A DNA stretch of 64,000 nucleotides from Agapetus fuscipes (Eukaryota; Arthropoda; Insecta; Trichoptera; Glossosomatidae): the NCBI GenBank assembly GCA_951799405.1, contig OX637332.1:30232832-30296831 (forward strand), in the 5' to 3' direction. The notes beneath the pieces were generated by a model. That model was given only the letters and a program-made list of their open reading frames with translations, was not told the DNA's origin and made no database searches. The position numbers and the translations under genes were made by a program. Shown here one piece after another: positions 37,561 to 48,911 of this stretch (position 1 is the stretch's first letter; each line of letters begins with the position of its first letter).

Positions 37561-38254
37561 GAGGGTTTGGTACACCTTTACGACCGATCTTGATAAAAAC
37601 ACTTGTGTGCTTAATCACCACTATCGATAAATAAACGTTTTTTTATGCTGACTCTTTAAAACGATAGTCGACATGTTCAAATCGATAGTCGCGGAGATCC
37701 ACTACTTAAAAACTATTGAGATTTAAATATTCATTCATATTCCCCATAATTCATTCATACTTTCATCATTTCTTTCCCAGTTTCTCGTACGTGGTGGTGA
37801 TTTTACAAAATTAATGGTAGATATATATAATGTTCACTAAACAGGGAAAAAATAAATCAAAGAATGATGTTTTAGAACAAAGTAAATAAATTAAATAAAA
37901 GCAATGAAAGCATAACAAGGAATAAAACATTTGATAATAAAAAATAAAAAAAATAAAAGTCATTCCTATTTTATATGATACTGTTGGATTAATTAATATG
38001 TTTTTTGCTACGTATTATGTATTTTTAATTTAGTTAACGTAAAAAAACAACTAAGCTACACATATAGTGGACACCGGGGAGCTAGCAGAAGGCAGACGTC
38101 GTGGCTGTGCAATGTACGAGACCAGACTTGGATGAAAGTTGTGGAGGAGTTATTTCAAACAGGGCGAAACATTAAAGGCTTTGCCGGAGTGATCGCCAAC
38201 TGTTGAGGGACCTACCAAGCCACTTGCAAAATAAGTAAGAATGCCGTCTACCTC
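37561..38254. other. Intron, nothing recognised
   Basis: Unique, mostly A+T-rich sequence with a more G+C-balanced stretch at 38050-38230. Confidence 0.5.
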
Positions 38255-38492
38255 TAATCTATAATCTAAGCTGCAAAGATATGTTAACGATTCAGGCTCA
38301 TATCAAATGCATGCCCACAGACAGGCACATCTAGGTTGGCTCCTACACATTCTGTGTGCATTCAAATAAAAAAAACCTCACATGAACATAAACCTTGCAA
38401 CTCCTGCCGCCTTTCCCTGAAAGCATTGGCAAAAGTGAACCAATTTTTACAGCACTGAGGCTAAGCTTCATACCAACCTATCAGACAAGAGG
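38255..38492 (-). mobile_element. Element A
   Basis: AATCTAAGCTGCAAAGATAT ... CTATCAGACAAGAGG. It belongs to the subfamily with GACAGGCACAT and ATTCTGTGTGCATTC shared with 43330 and 11240. Confidence 0.8.
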
Positions 38493-38494
38493 CC

Positions 38495-38790
38495 GTACGC
38501 AACGCAACTAAGCTACACATATAGTGTAACTTTTTTCCGCGTTATCTCCGAAGGAGTCGCATGTGAAGAGTTGAATATATTTATTTTTACAGTTAATGGG
38601 GCCGGCCTTACGCCAACCACTTCAGTTGAATTGGGGGTTTCCCAACTCCCGAGAGTGCTGGTACTCATTTCTTGTGAAGGCTGAGTAAACCTTGCCGGTA
38701 TTTTATTTTGGGGTTTGAAATAAACACCGAAACGGGAAATCATTTCTGACACCCTCGGTGGGATTTGAACCCGAGCTCACGGCATGGAAA
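38495..38790 (-). mobile_element. Element C, full copy
   Basis: The 3' end ACACTATATGTGTAGCTTAG lies at the left. The body landmarks GCCAACCACTTCAGTTGAA and CGAAACGGGAAATCATTTC follow, and the head has box B GGTTCAAATCCC (minus strand). Confidence 0.85.
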
Positions 38791-39120
38791 TTGACTCAAA
38801 CTGTAAACGTAGTTGTTTCCCAATTTTCTTGGGGGGGAGATGTCACAGGTATGTGTGATAAGTCCCTATGTAGTTTTTTATCTAACATTTTTTTTGTATC
38901 AACTTTTTTTTTGCAATCCTGTGCGGGAGACTCCCTAGATTCTAGAGACTCTAGGGGTATATGACACTTGTTGTAGTGCCGCATAGGTGTTTCGAACTTG
39001 GTCGTCGCTACAAAGCGCCAATACTCAAGCAAGACCCAGTTGCTGTAAGGCTGGATGGACCTTTAGCGACCGGTCTTTGGTAAAGGTTTTATGATTTATT
39101 TTCAACCCAGCATATTTTGG
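38791..39120. mobile_element. Small shared repeat and element B tail fragment
   Basis: 38890-38975 repeats 9404-9475 in inverse. 38985-39120 is the 3' half of element B (minus; TTGGTCGTCGCTACAAAGCG ... TTTCAACCCAGC). Confidence 0.6.
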
Positions 39121-39124
39121 ATAT

Positions 39125-39496
39125 ATAAATAATAAATAATAATATTAGGATGATTAATTTGGTGAGCGCTGTTTTTGTGTGTATCACACCTCAAGAGCCC
39201 TCTGCGAGCTTGGTCGTCGCTGTAGAAAGCGCCAATTCTCAAGCAAGACCCAGTTGTTGTAAGGTTGGATGGACCTAAATGGTATAATATGTTTTCTGCT
39301 CCTCCGGGATCCGAATCCACAACCTTCCATTTACGAGGCCGAAGTGCTGCCACTGGACTACGGACCGGTTCATGAAATGCCAACGACACGCGGTCTACCT
39401 GAGCGGTCACCCATCTAAGTAGCATTCGCGCCCAATGTTGCTTAACTTCGGTGATCTGATGAGAACCGGTGTTTTCAACATGGTATCGTCATTGAC
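39125..39496 (-). mobile_element. Composite 5S rRNA + tRNA SINE with the longest 5S part
   Basis: On the minus strand the 5S part (39379-39496) retains the GGTGACCGCTCAGG region that the two other composites have lost, and GTGTCGTTGGC at its end. The tRNA head and body follow to the 3' tail AATCATCCTAATATTATT. It could be closest to the founder. Confidence 0.88.
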
Positions 39497-39579
39497 AAAC
39501 CCTATCCTAGAAACATAAAATTTCCTCCTAACTACACGGGATTTTCCTGGCGTCACGTTATATTTTACACGTAGTTTTC

Positions 39580-39850
39580 CCAGATGTGTGTGTGTAGCGT
39601 AGACTGACGCCACAGTCACAGGCACACGTGACGCAGGTAGCCCGGGGGTGGTGGGTGGAGGGAGAGGGGGAGGGGCCGCATGCCCGCGCCACGCCCCCCG
39701 GACGCGCATGCGCCCGCGCCCTGGCCTAGCGCCAAGACGCAATGCAGGCCATGGGCCGCATTCGCTGAGAGACCGCGCTGAGCAAACCACACACACACCG
39801 AGGTGGATGACCGAAACGTCACGGGGAATAATGAGGGGAATCTTGTCAAA
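39580..39850. other. CpG-rich patch
   Basis: Very G+C- and CpG-rich (GCCCGCGCCACGCCCCCCGG, GACGCGCATGCGCCCGCG). Both strands have open frames without known domains. It may be intronic regulatory sequence or an unmethylated island; no exon signal is evident. Confidence 0.4.
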
Positions 39851-39879
39851 TAACGAGGGGCTCACTTTGCGTGTACCTA

Positions 39880-40342
39880 CAAGGCGCACTAGGTTAAATT
39901 CACTTTTTTATACGGGAGCGCACACTACAAATTATGCCAGGAACTCGACTTTAACGAGAGCTATGTTTTGTTATAACTCAAATTTTAATCACCTGGACAT
40001 TTTTTGTTTGTCCAAAAACGCATTTCTTCAAGGGGTGCGGATGTACTACTTGAGAAAATGCTAAACTGATTGAATGGCATCCTCTTCCCCTTCCATTGTC
40101 CTTTCTATCCTATTTTCCCAAATCTTCTCTGATAAAAACCTCCGCATTCATATTATTTTTCTTTTGTTCTTTTCGTTTGCTGTTACATTTGCTGTAGACA
40201 AGCTTTTATTGTAATTATTTTTATTTAAGAAAACTATTATTGGCCTTATATGTATTTATTATAAATCTTTACTTGTTTCATGTGTATGTGCTGTTGTTTT
40301 CTGTAATAAATAAAAAAAAAAAAAAAAAAAAAAAAAAATAAC
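39880..40342 (+). pseudogene. Non-LTR RT C-terminus, 3' UTR and poly(A)
   Basis: A frame encodes RRTRLNSLFYTGAHTTNYAR, NSTLTRAMFCYNSNFNHLDI and FCLSKNAFLQGVRM, then a stop at about 40062. This is a jockey-like C-terminal end. About 240 bases of UTR with AATAAATAAA lead to an A-run (40311-40338). It is 5' truncated at about 39880. Confidence 0.75.
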
Positions 40343-40364
40343 AAGAGAGAGGCAAGATCTATGC

Positions 40365-40690
40365 ATAAATAATCTAAGTAGCAAAAATGTATTGACATTA
40401 GAGGCTTGTAGGCATTTGAGGAAAGGTCCATCCAACCTTACAACAACTGGGTCTTGCTTGAGAATTGGCGCTTTCTACAGCGACGACCAAGCTCGCAGAG
40501 GGCTCTTGAGGTGTGATACACACAAAAACAGCGCTCACCAAATAAATCATCCTAATATTATTAATATTATTATTATTATATTGTAATAAATGCACGCCCA
40601 CAAGCAGACACGTGTAAGCCCGATATTTGTAAAAGTGAATTAATTTTTACAGTATGGATGGTCAGTCTCAAATCAATTTGTTAGTCTATC
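40365..40690. mobile_element. Element A split by an element B tail
   Basis: Element A (minus) 3' tail at 40365-40415 and its continuation at 40585-40690 are separated by the last 170 bases of a plus-strand element B (40420-40583). Confidence 0.7.
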
Positions 40691-40827
40691 ATCATGGTAA
40701 TTTATACTTTTGATAACGCCGCTCGAAACAGGGATATTGTGCTCTTATCAAGCCAATGACATAGGTTCTTCAACCAGGTATTTATTCAAGATAGGCTCTC
40801 AAAACTAGATCGTATTCAGAAAACGCT

Positions 40828-41145
40828 ACTTAGCTAAACATACAGTGTATCTTCTTGCCGCGTTATCCCCGAAAAGTTTTGTATGTGACGAGTGGAACCT
40901 ATTTATTTTTACAGATAAGGGAGCCGGCTTAACGCCATCCACTTCAGTTGAAATGGAGGTTTCCCAGCTCCCGAGGATGCTGGTACTCATTTCTTGTGAA
41001 AGCTGAGTAAACGTTACCGGTATTTTATTTTGGGTTTTGAAAGAAACACCGAAACGGGAAATCATTTCTGACACCCTCGGTGGGATTCGAAACCGAGCTC
41101 TCGGCATGGAATGCAAGCACTCTACCAACTAGCTATCGACTATAA
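40828..41145 (-). mobile_element. Element C, full copy
   Basis: Left end GCTAAACATACAGTGTATC. The head at the right has GCATTCCATGCCGAGAGCTC and box B GTTTCGAATCCC on the minus strand. Confidence 0.85.
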
Positions 41146-41194
41146 TTTATAATGAGGAGAATTCTGAAAGCTTATGAAGAGAGAGTGAATATCT

Positions 41195-41890
41195 ATACGT
41201 GATCAAAGTAGCAAAAACAAATTAACATTTGATGCTTATAATAGATGCACGCCCACAAGCACACACGTGTAAGCCCGCGGTTACACATGCTGCATGTGTA
41301 CTCACAAAATAAGCCAAATCTCACATGAACCTTGCAACTTCTACCGCCTATCCATGAAATCGGGGTGGTGGGATGGCAAAATAATGATCGTTATAGTTAC
41401 ATATATTCGTTGGAGAAGCAAGAACAATGTTGTTTTTTTTTGTTTTTCGTGAAGAGGAATGCAATTCATTAACCTATTTGACCTGTTCTGAAAAAGATTT
41501 TAATATAATCTGTTGTTCGAATTTGATAGGTTGGTGTTAGGCTAACCCCCCTTATATAAAAAAAAAAACAAAATCACCTCAGTATCAGAGGGAGGTCGGA
41601 AGAATCGCAGGGCTTATGTTCATTTGAGATTTGGGTTTTTGTTTTGCAAGTACACATGAGGCATATATAAGCGAGAACTTATACGTGTCTGCTGGTGAGC
41701 GCACATTTAATATGAATCTTAAATTTCAACATACGTCTGAAATTTAGATTATAGTTGTAATTTAAGATATACACCAATTTAACAAAAGCGACACAACTAT
41801 TGCCGTCTTTCGCTGAAAAAGGGATGATATTTGTAAAAGTGAAATAATTCTTACAGTATGAATGGTCAGACTCAAATCAATCTATAGGTC
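41195..41890. mobile_element. Three partial element A copies
   Basis: 41195-41395 minus (starts ATCAAAGTAGCAAAAACAAA). 41525-41760 plus (GATAGGTTGGTGTTAGGCTA ... GAAATTTAGATTATAG). 41765-41890 minus, a 5' half (CACAACTATTGCCGTC ... CAATCTATAGGTC). Confidence 0.65.
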
Positions 41891-42379
41891 TATCATTAGA
41901 GTAATTTATATTTTTGATACCGCCGCACGAAACAGAGATATTGTGCTCTTGTCACACCACTGAGCGCAAACCAAAATGTAAATGATTTACAAAAATAAAT
42001 TTAAAAAACAACATAGAAATTTAATTGGAACTTAAAATTAAATTAAATTCCTTAGCCGCCAACATTGCAAATCCATCGTCATTTCTTTCGGCCCTTACAT
42101 ACTTTTTTCATTTCATTCAGAGTCATTATTTTTGCTGTTTTAAATTTTTTGAATATCGACACATGAAAACATTGCTCATTTGAAATTATCTGTGTTGGAG
42201 ATAAGATAAACAAGCACTCCAGTGGCAGTATAGCTTTTACTCGAGTTGATGCTTTGGAGAAACAAAATATCCTATACACAAGTTACTAAAATGTTGTACG
42301 TTCAGATCAAGTTTTGGACCTCAATTGCTGTATGTTTTTAAAATTCATTGAATACTCGATAATGCTATTATTATTGTAA
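41891..42379. other. Intron with a short LINE remnant
   Basis: 42050-42130 (minus) matches the RT C-terminal end and UTR junction of the element A LINE (CATTTCATTCAGAGTCAT). The rest is unique. Confidence 0.55.
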
Positions 42380-42900
42380 AAATGGTTCACTTTGCCAATG
42401 TCACCCCTGTGTCAGGAAAGGTCGGCAAAAGTTGTAGGGCTTATGTTCATTTAAGGTTTGTATTTTATTTGTAATTTTATTTGTTCTTGGACCGGTCCGT
42501 AGTCCAGTGGCAACACTTCGGACTCGTAAATGAAAGGTTGTGGATTCTAATCCCGGCGGAGCACAAAAAATATACCATTTATATTTCCAAATGTGCTCTT
42601 CGCTGGGTTGAAAAATTCATACACCTTTAACAAAGGCCAGTCACTGAAAGGTTCATCCAACCTTACAACAACTGGGTCTTGCTTGAGAATTGGTGCTTTC
42701 TACACCGACGACCAAGCTCGCAGAGGGCTCTTGAGGTGTGTTACACACAAAAACAGCGCTCACCAAATAAATTATCCTAATATTATTTACTATTATTATT
42801 GTAAGTACACATTCAGCATTTGTAAGCGCGAACTGCACGTGTTTGTGGGCATGCATCTGAGAGCTTTAAATGAATATATCCTTGCAACTTAGATTATAGA
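42380..42900 (+). mobile_element. Element A interrupted by element B
   Basis: Element A 42380-42475 stops in the TTTATTTGTAA region and resumes at GTAAGTACACATTCAGC (42801). Between them lies a tRNA-type element B (42484-42795) without 5S. Confidence 0.85.
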
Positions 42901-43329
42901 TAAATCAACTCGTTCCTTTTTAAGCCGTCCGCAAAAAAAAACATCTATATTATTGATGTATTCAAAATAAACCAATCGGTTAATTTAACCCTTTTCAAAT
43001 CTACTTCAGTTTTTCTTCGATGAGATTGGAAATTGAATAAAAATCATTTCCTTCATACAACGTTAATTCGTGGAAATAAAAATAAATAAAAAATAATACA
43101 TGTACGATTATTACGCAATGTAATATTTTGAAACAATTTATTTCAGTATTTTTGTTTCATTGCCCATCCATTCATTAAATTACATAATTGTTTTGTCATT
43201 TTAAAACTTATTTATTCGTATTTTCAAATGTAACAAAGTTACGACTAGTTACAACAAGTAGAAATGTAATAATTAATAATTATAATTATTAAATACGAAA
43301 TAAGCTTGACAAGATGAAAATAAGTTCTA
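42901..43329. other. A+T-rich intron, nothing recognised
   Basis: No recognisable element. Confidence 0.5.
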
Positions 43330-43960
43330 TAATCCATAATCTATAATCTAAGCTGCAAGGATATGTAAGCATTTAAGGCTTATATGAAATGCATGCCTAC
43401 AGACAGGCACATGTAGGTTCGCGCCTACACATTCTGCAAGTGTGCATACAAATAAAGAAAACCTCACATGGACATAAACCTTGCAACTCATGCCGCCGTT
43501 CCCTGAACCGGGGTGGCATTGGCAAAAGTGAACCGATTTTTACAGCACGGGTGGTCAGCCTCGTACCAACCTATCAGTCAAGGAGCACAAAAAAATATAA
43601 ATGATTTACAGAAATTCATAATGAGACATATTACAAATTAAAATTAAAATAAAGTAAAATTAAAATTAAGCTTAACATTACACTTAGAATTAATGCCCTA
43701 GCCACCATTGTTGCAAATCAACCGCCATTTCTTTCGGTCCTTACATACTTCTTTCATTTCATTCAGAGTCATAATCTTTTTCATGCACTCTCTCCTTTTG
43801 TTATGACTCTGAATATCCCATTCATTCGCTATTTCGGAAATTTGATCCATCCATACTTTCCTCGGTCTTCCCCTGCCACGGCTTCCATTCATAGTTGCAG
43901 CGTACACTCTCTTCGTCAGTCTTTCGTCATTCATTCTTTCCATATGTCCAAACCATTAAT
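43330..43960 (-). mobile_element. LINE 3' end with element A
   Basis: Element A (43330-43588) continues into UTR and an open minus-strand frame (43698-43943) reading ERMNDERLTKRVYAATMNGS, RGRGRPRKVWMDQISEIANE and MTLNEMKEVCKDRKKWRLIC. It is very similar to the copy at 19.4 kb but independently truncated. Confidence 0.85.
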
Positions 43961-44104
43961 AAAATGTAATTATAGATATGATAATGAATTAAATTTATTA
44001 TAGTACTATATACATAATAGTAATTTGCTGATTGTGGTGCGATTGAATGTGCTCTTTGTAAATAAATTTACGTAAAATTTATTTGATTCAATATATCGGT
44101 CGGT

Positions 44105-44335
44105 CTAATCTAATCTAATTTAAGTTGCAAAGATATGTTACATAGGAGATTCACATTACATGCATTCCCACAACCAGACACGTACAAGTGCGCGCTTGCA
44201 CATGCCTCATGTGAACCTACAACATAAAAAGCAAATCTCAAATGGACATACACCCTGCAACTCTTGCCGTCCTTCTCTGAAAAAGGGGTGACATTGCCAA
44301 AGTGAACCATTTTTACAGCATGGGTGGTCAGCCGA
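44105..44335 (-). mobile_element. Element A inserted at the edge of a minisatellite
   Basis: The TTTAAGTTGCAAAGATATG tail sits right after a unit of the 37-bp repeat (CAATATATCGGTCGGT). The array continues on its other side, so the array or its founder was the target. Confidence 0.8.
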
Positions 44336-44596
44336 TGATTATAAAATATATTTGATTCAATATATCGGTCGGTGATTATAAAATATATTTAATTCAATAT
44401 ATCGGTCGGTGATTATAGAATATATTTGATTCGATATATCGGTCGGTGATTATAAAATATATTTGATTCAATATATCGGTCGGTGATTATAAAATATATT
44501 TGATTAAATAAATAGGTCGGTGATTATAAAATATATTTGATTCAATATATCGGTCGGTGATTATAAAATAGATTTGATTCAATATATCGGTCGGTA
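44336..44596. repeat. 37-bp minisatellite, about seven copies
   Basis: Unit GATTATAAAATATATTTGAT plus TCAATATATCGGTCGGT. One further unit end lies at 44080-44103, before the element A insertion. Confidence 0.92.
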
Positions 44597-44775
44597 GTCT
44601 AGTGATTAACATATTAAACTGCTGTTCGCTACCCAGTGTTGATAAACAAAATGAAGAGGTGGATCTATCTCGAAAACGGTCATAAAAGTGAACAGCAAGT
44701 GGGTCTTGCTTGGGTTGTCACTCTTAAGCGACAATCGAGCTTGCAAAAACAGAGTTCATCAATTAAATCAAACTA
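44590..44775 (+). mobile_element. Diverged element B-like SINE
   Basis: GTCGGTAGTCTAGTGATTAA (box A-like), then GTGGGTCTTGCTTGGG and CGACAATCGAGCTTGC. The minisatellite unit end GGTCGGT overlaps the SINE head, so the array may have grown from the SINE's flank. Confidence 0.5.
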
Positions 44776-45399
44776 AGATGATAGAATTTGAAGATTATTT
44801 CTATGGTCGCCTGTTCCCGAACAGCTGCCTTTAAAAGTTGAAAAATGTAATACAAGGTCAGTTCCAGAGTGGGCCTTTGTAAAGTTGTCTAAAAATAATC
44901 ATTGATATCAAGGAAATTTCTGAAAGTTGAGTAAGATTGATTATTCAGATTACTTCTCTTAAGTTTGTTATGTTTTTAAATTATTTTTTAACTTAGGGTC
45001 ACTCGCGTTTTGGCATTAAAGCTAGTAGCATGATGATATAAGATTATAAACGTTTGGAACCTAAATCAACTTAATAATACATTTAAAAATTAAGAGATAA
45101 AAAGCATGATTTTGTTTTGAGTACTTTCTTTGTTTTGTTTTTATAACTATGATATTTCAGTGTTTTTCTTTAAAGCATGATCTTTTTAAAAGTATATATT
45201 TGTTTTCCAAACACATAAATGAGTGATCGTGATTGATTCAGCGCATTTGTATTTTCAGTCTAAAGATGAAATATTAATGATGTATATAAACACGTGATTT
45301 ATTGAGTGAAAGCATTGAAACAATATAAGAAAATAAAAGAGGTGTCAAAGAAAAGAAAGTGAGAGATAAAAGAAATGATATCTAAGTATTTGTATCGTA
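44776..45399. other. A+T-rich intron, nothing recognised
   Basis: No recognisable element. Confidence 0.5.
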
Positions 45400-46950
45400 A
45401 GGATGATGGATATGTTGTCTCTCTTTCAGTTGAGATGAAGATGGACAGTCTACAACAAGCAACAGAACAAAGCAGACACCCATGCAGCGCCGAGCGAGGG
45501 TGAGCTCTGGGCTACTGAGGTAGGGGCTCGTGGACGTGACGGGAGGGAAGGGACGCGACACGCAGACGGCAAGGGACACGTCTTGCTGTGCCCTTCGGTT
45601 GACCTTGATTTGGTTTCCACTCGGGGTCCTTCAGCGGCTCCCCTAAGCGGCACATCCAGTCGCAAACGCATTGGAACACCGTGAAGTATTGCTATGTGAC
45701 GCAGGCCCGGGAGGCGGGCCCGCGGCGGCGGCGCGAACGACCGCGAGTGTCCAACCAGAACCCAGGCCGGCTCAACATCGACATGTCAACACTTGACAAC
45801 AGTTACCGATTCAGGGTTCCAAGTCAATTTGGAACTGAATGTACAGCGATACAATACAATAATTATACATCCACAGCAAACTACTGACAAAGTAAACTTG
45901 TATTAGACATGGCTGCCCGCGAATGTTGAATTCGACCCCTTCAGATACAAAGTTGAGGGGTATTCATGTGCGGCAAATAGAAAACATTTAAAGAAAACCA
46001 ATTCAACATTCGCTGCGGCAGGGTTTGGCATAGTTGTATTCAGTGAGAAAGAAACAGTTAACGAAACGAACACATCATAATAATGGCCAGCTAGGAGCAC
46101 TGCATTGCGCCTCGAGAGCGTCTGTTCATCTCTTTCAGGCAAGGAGAGTGAGCGTAAGAGAGCGAGGGAGAAAGAGAGGCGAGGCGCGATGCAGGCACTA
46201 GCTCATGTATGGGTTAGGCCAAGGAGGCTGGCCATGCACACAGTCTGGTATTCAGGACTGCGACGGGAGTGCTGCAGTGTCCCTTCTCCAACAAGTCCCG
46301 CGTCTGGAAAGCCCTCGTCACAAACATCTAGGGAGACTACGAGGCCAGTTACTGTGCTGCGCCGTGCGACAGCGGCCGCTGTCGTTCCATCGATCTCGGC
46401 ACTATGCAAGATTATTGTGTCGGACCAAAAGAATCACTAGGAAATTATCAATTTTGAAAGCCAACAAAACACGACGCTGAGAACGACAAAATATATATTA
46501 GAAAGAATAAGTTGAATCGCGGCGGTCGCCGAGCGCGCAGGCGAGCGGGGCGACCGCGCGAGTAGGGAGAGAGAGTACCATAAGCACTTCCGACACCGAG
46601 CTTATGGACAGGACGTACATGGTGACGCCCACTTCCACCGGAGGACCTGCAAAGCACAATCCACTGTACTACTCTCTGTGAGGCAGGAACAATCGCCGGT
46701 CACCGCTAGAGAATCACTCGGGGAAATGAAAACCAAATCAAAGTTGTGCCAAAGACGGAGCCCGTCCCTGCTCTGGGCGAGAGGCGAGCAGGCGGGACGC
46801 TATCGCTGGGAAAGAGCAACCAAAAAGAAGACAAAACAATAGCACGACTGTGTGTACGAGAGGAGGTACGGTACGAGTAGTGGTAAGGTGTGTGTGAGCC
46901 GCGCAGAGCTCGCTCTTCCCTAGCGCCATGCCGTGCAACAAATACTCCTA
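45400..46950. other. G+C-rich island around alternative exon 3
   Basis: G+C and CpG content rises sharply (CCCGGGAGGCGGGCCCGCGG at about 45708; GCCGAGCGCGCAGGCGAGCG at about 46528). Apart from the 68-bp exon at 46579 I find no exon. Purine runs (GAGCGAGGGAGAAAGAGAGG) and mirror pyrimidine runs could bind splicing factors, but this is inference. The open frames here show no known domain. Confidence 0.5.
46579..46646 (-). CDS. Rdl: Rdl alternative exon 3, variant ending SVSEVLM
   Basis: This 68-bp exon has the same phases as the copy 2.2 kb upstream in the transcript. The acceptor is CTTTGCAG and the donor ATG|GTACTC. It encodes the same segment but ends SVSEVLM instead of SLSEVKM. The DNA differs from the sister exon at many third positions while the protein differs at two sites, so both copies are under coding selection. 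Both exons use an unusual GTAC donor instead of GTAAG, so this is a shared weak donor that could be part of the regulated choice. The exon sits inside a G+C-rich island (about 45.4-46.95 kb), whereas its sister lies in A+T-rich sequence. Cryptic splicing or loss of function is not indicated. Confidence 0.95.
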
Positions 46951-48843
46951 CTGAATACCCAGTACCTCAACAACGCATCGCTCAACTTATAGTACAGATG
47001 ATATCTAGCATTCCATTCGATGTCAATGTGCATATTATAGTGAACTCAATTACTAAATACATCGGCGAAATTCACTACTCTCGTTCGATATTGATAGCGT
47101 TTTGCGAAAACGTTGTTTTGTAAATGCCACGTGCACTCTGTTCAATTTCCATTTGAATATCATACGAATTCGTATTGTGTTCAATTTGAACCGGACAATG
47201 TATCAAAATATACATAACCTTCATAATGTATTTTCTGTTTAATTTGAAATGAAAACACCGTTGAATGTTGTGCGTTTTGGTTTATATTAGGTATGTATTA
47301 CGTGCAGTTCCCTTCATTCATTTGATGTGAATACTGTTCGGTAAAATCGGAAACCTCATCACAACATGGCATATGATGTTAGTAGTTGTAACATATTAAT
47401 TCTTATCAAGTACTACACTATGAACTTTTATAACATACACAAATTAAACAAAAAAAAACTATTATTTAAAAATATATTGCAATGCCCTTTAGAGGAAAAA
47501 TAAATACAAGTATACAACAAAACAAAACATCAGGAAAATGATAAGTAAAGAATGTGGAATGTAAAACTTGTAAATGTTTTTTGTTGCTCATTAATGCTCT
47601 TTTGTGTACTTTAATCAAAACTATTTCACACATTTTCAATTATTTATATTAATGTTTACCTTGTTATTCATAAATAATTATTTTCTCAAATAACAATCAC
47701 TTATATTTTGTTTATATTTTTTTAATGTGTTCCTATTTTTAGCTTTATTTAATTGGTTTTATTTCAATTATTTTTTATTTTTTCAAACAGACTTATGTTT
47801 TTGTTTCTGTGTATGTTTTAAGTGCTACTTTGTAACCTTAAATTTCAAGTATTTACATTTATAGAGACTAAATGATACAATGTTAGACGTTAAAAAAATA
47901 TATTTTGCATACTTATCCATTTAAATTCTCATAAAACATGTTTGAACTTTATTAAATATCAAAAATCTATAAGTTTGAAATTTATGGGCGTGATGACATT
48001 TAGTAAACCTTTTCTTTGCAAAAAGTCATGAGACATTTTTATGTCAAGAAAGTGTGTTTTTTGCAATTTAATAAAAAAAGTATTGAATTTTAGCAGACAT
48101 AAATTTCATGCTCAAATTTCTATGGTTATCATGTGGAAAAATTCAGTTTGTAATGTTTTTATTGAGTTGCTGTTTTTATGGTGTATAAAAAATAAACAAA
48201 AACTAAATGAAGTAAAGAAAGAAACTGAAAGAAATAACTTGAATTTGTGATAATCGTGTGATGTGATATATGTGTGTGATTGTGTAGGTGAACGATTGAA
48301 GGGGTTCATGCAAAAAGGGTGTAACTGACAATTTTGCCACTACGCGCGAATCCGTCTTGTGTCTCCACAAAACTGCTATATTTTCTGCGATTGTACATTT
48401 TTAAAATAAATTTCAATTGGCAGTACTAAAAAAGGTTTATAAGATACAAAAATGAACAAGAATCAAGAAACATAAAATGACAAAAATATTTATTTATTTA
48501 AATGAACGAACCATAGTTCTATAGACGTATGTTTTTTTTTTAATTGTACTTGACATAGCTTTGTCTTTGGTTTGTGTTGCAATTTTATAAATCAGATTCA
48601 GGGGGCTTTGGTCGAAAGAAAACTTTTATCTATTTTTGTCACAAATTGCACTACACATGAGAACGTGCTCCAAAATGATGGAGTGAAGTGTAAGAAGTAA
48701 CCCTTTTTAGATGGACGCCTTCAATTCCCAGGATCATTTACAAGTAAGTAACAAACAAAATAATCAAGGAAAAGAAAAAGCAGATGGTTTTTGTTTTGTT
48801 TCACACAGGGCTCGAGTGCTAAGGAGACTGTTGAGGCTTGTAC
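46951..48843. other. A+T-rich intron between the exon 3 alternatives
   Basis: No dispersed repeat was recognised. A single T/A-rich tract dominates. Confidence 0.55.
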
Positions 48844-48911
48844 CATTTTGACTTCAGACAGCGAACTGATGCTGAGCACGTACATGGTCACTCCTACCTC
48901 CACGGGAGGAC
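48844..48911 (-). CDS. Rdl: Rdl alternative exon 3, variant ending SLSEVKM
   Basis: A 68-bp exon lies between an acceptor (GTTGCAG) and a donor (ATG|GTACAA). With the G from exon 2 it reads [16 protein letters not shown], then SLSEVKM, ending exactly on a codon. This is the second beta-strand region ([16 protein letters not shown]) of RDL. The two exon 3 alternatives differ only at two residues (Leu to Val and Lys to Leu in the last seven), as known for Rdl splice variants that change GABA potency. This copy comes first in the transcript. Because 68 is not a multiple of three, skipping both copies or including both would shift the frame, which enforces mutual exclusion. I leave out the a/b letter because I am not sure which name applies. 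Confidence 0.95.

Noticed and set aside
39648..40064. 138-codon plus-strand gene
   Set aside because: The 5' half is a CpG-rich patch read by chance; the 3' half is a LINE RT C-terminus. The start codon lies in unrelated sequence.
46105..46480. Coding genes in the G+C-rich island (111 and 91 codons)
   Set aside because: Overlapping frames on both strands with no domain; open because of high G+C.
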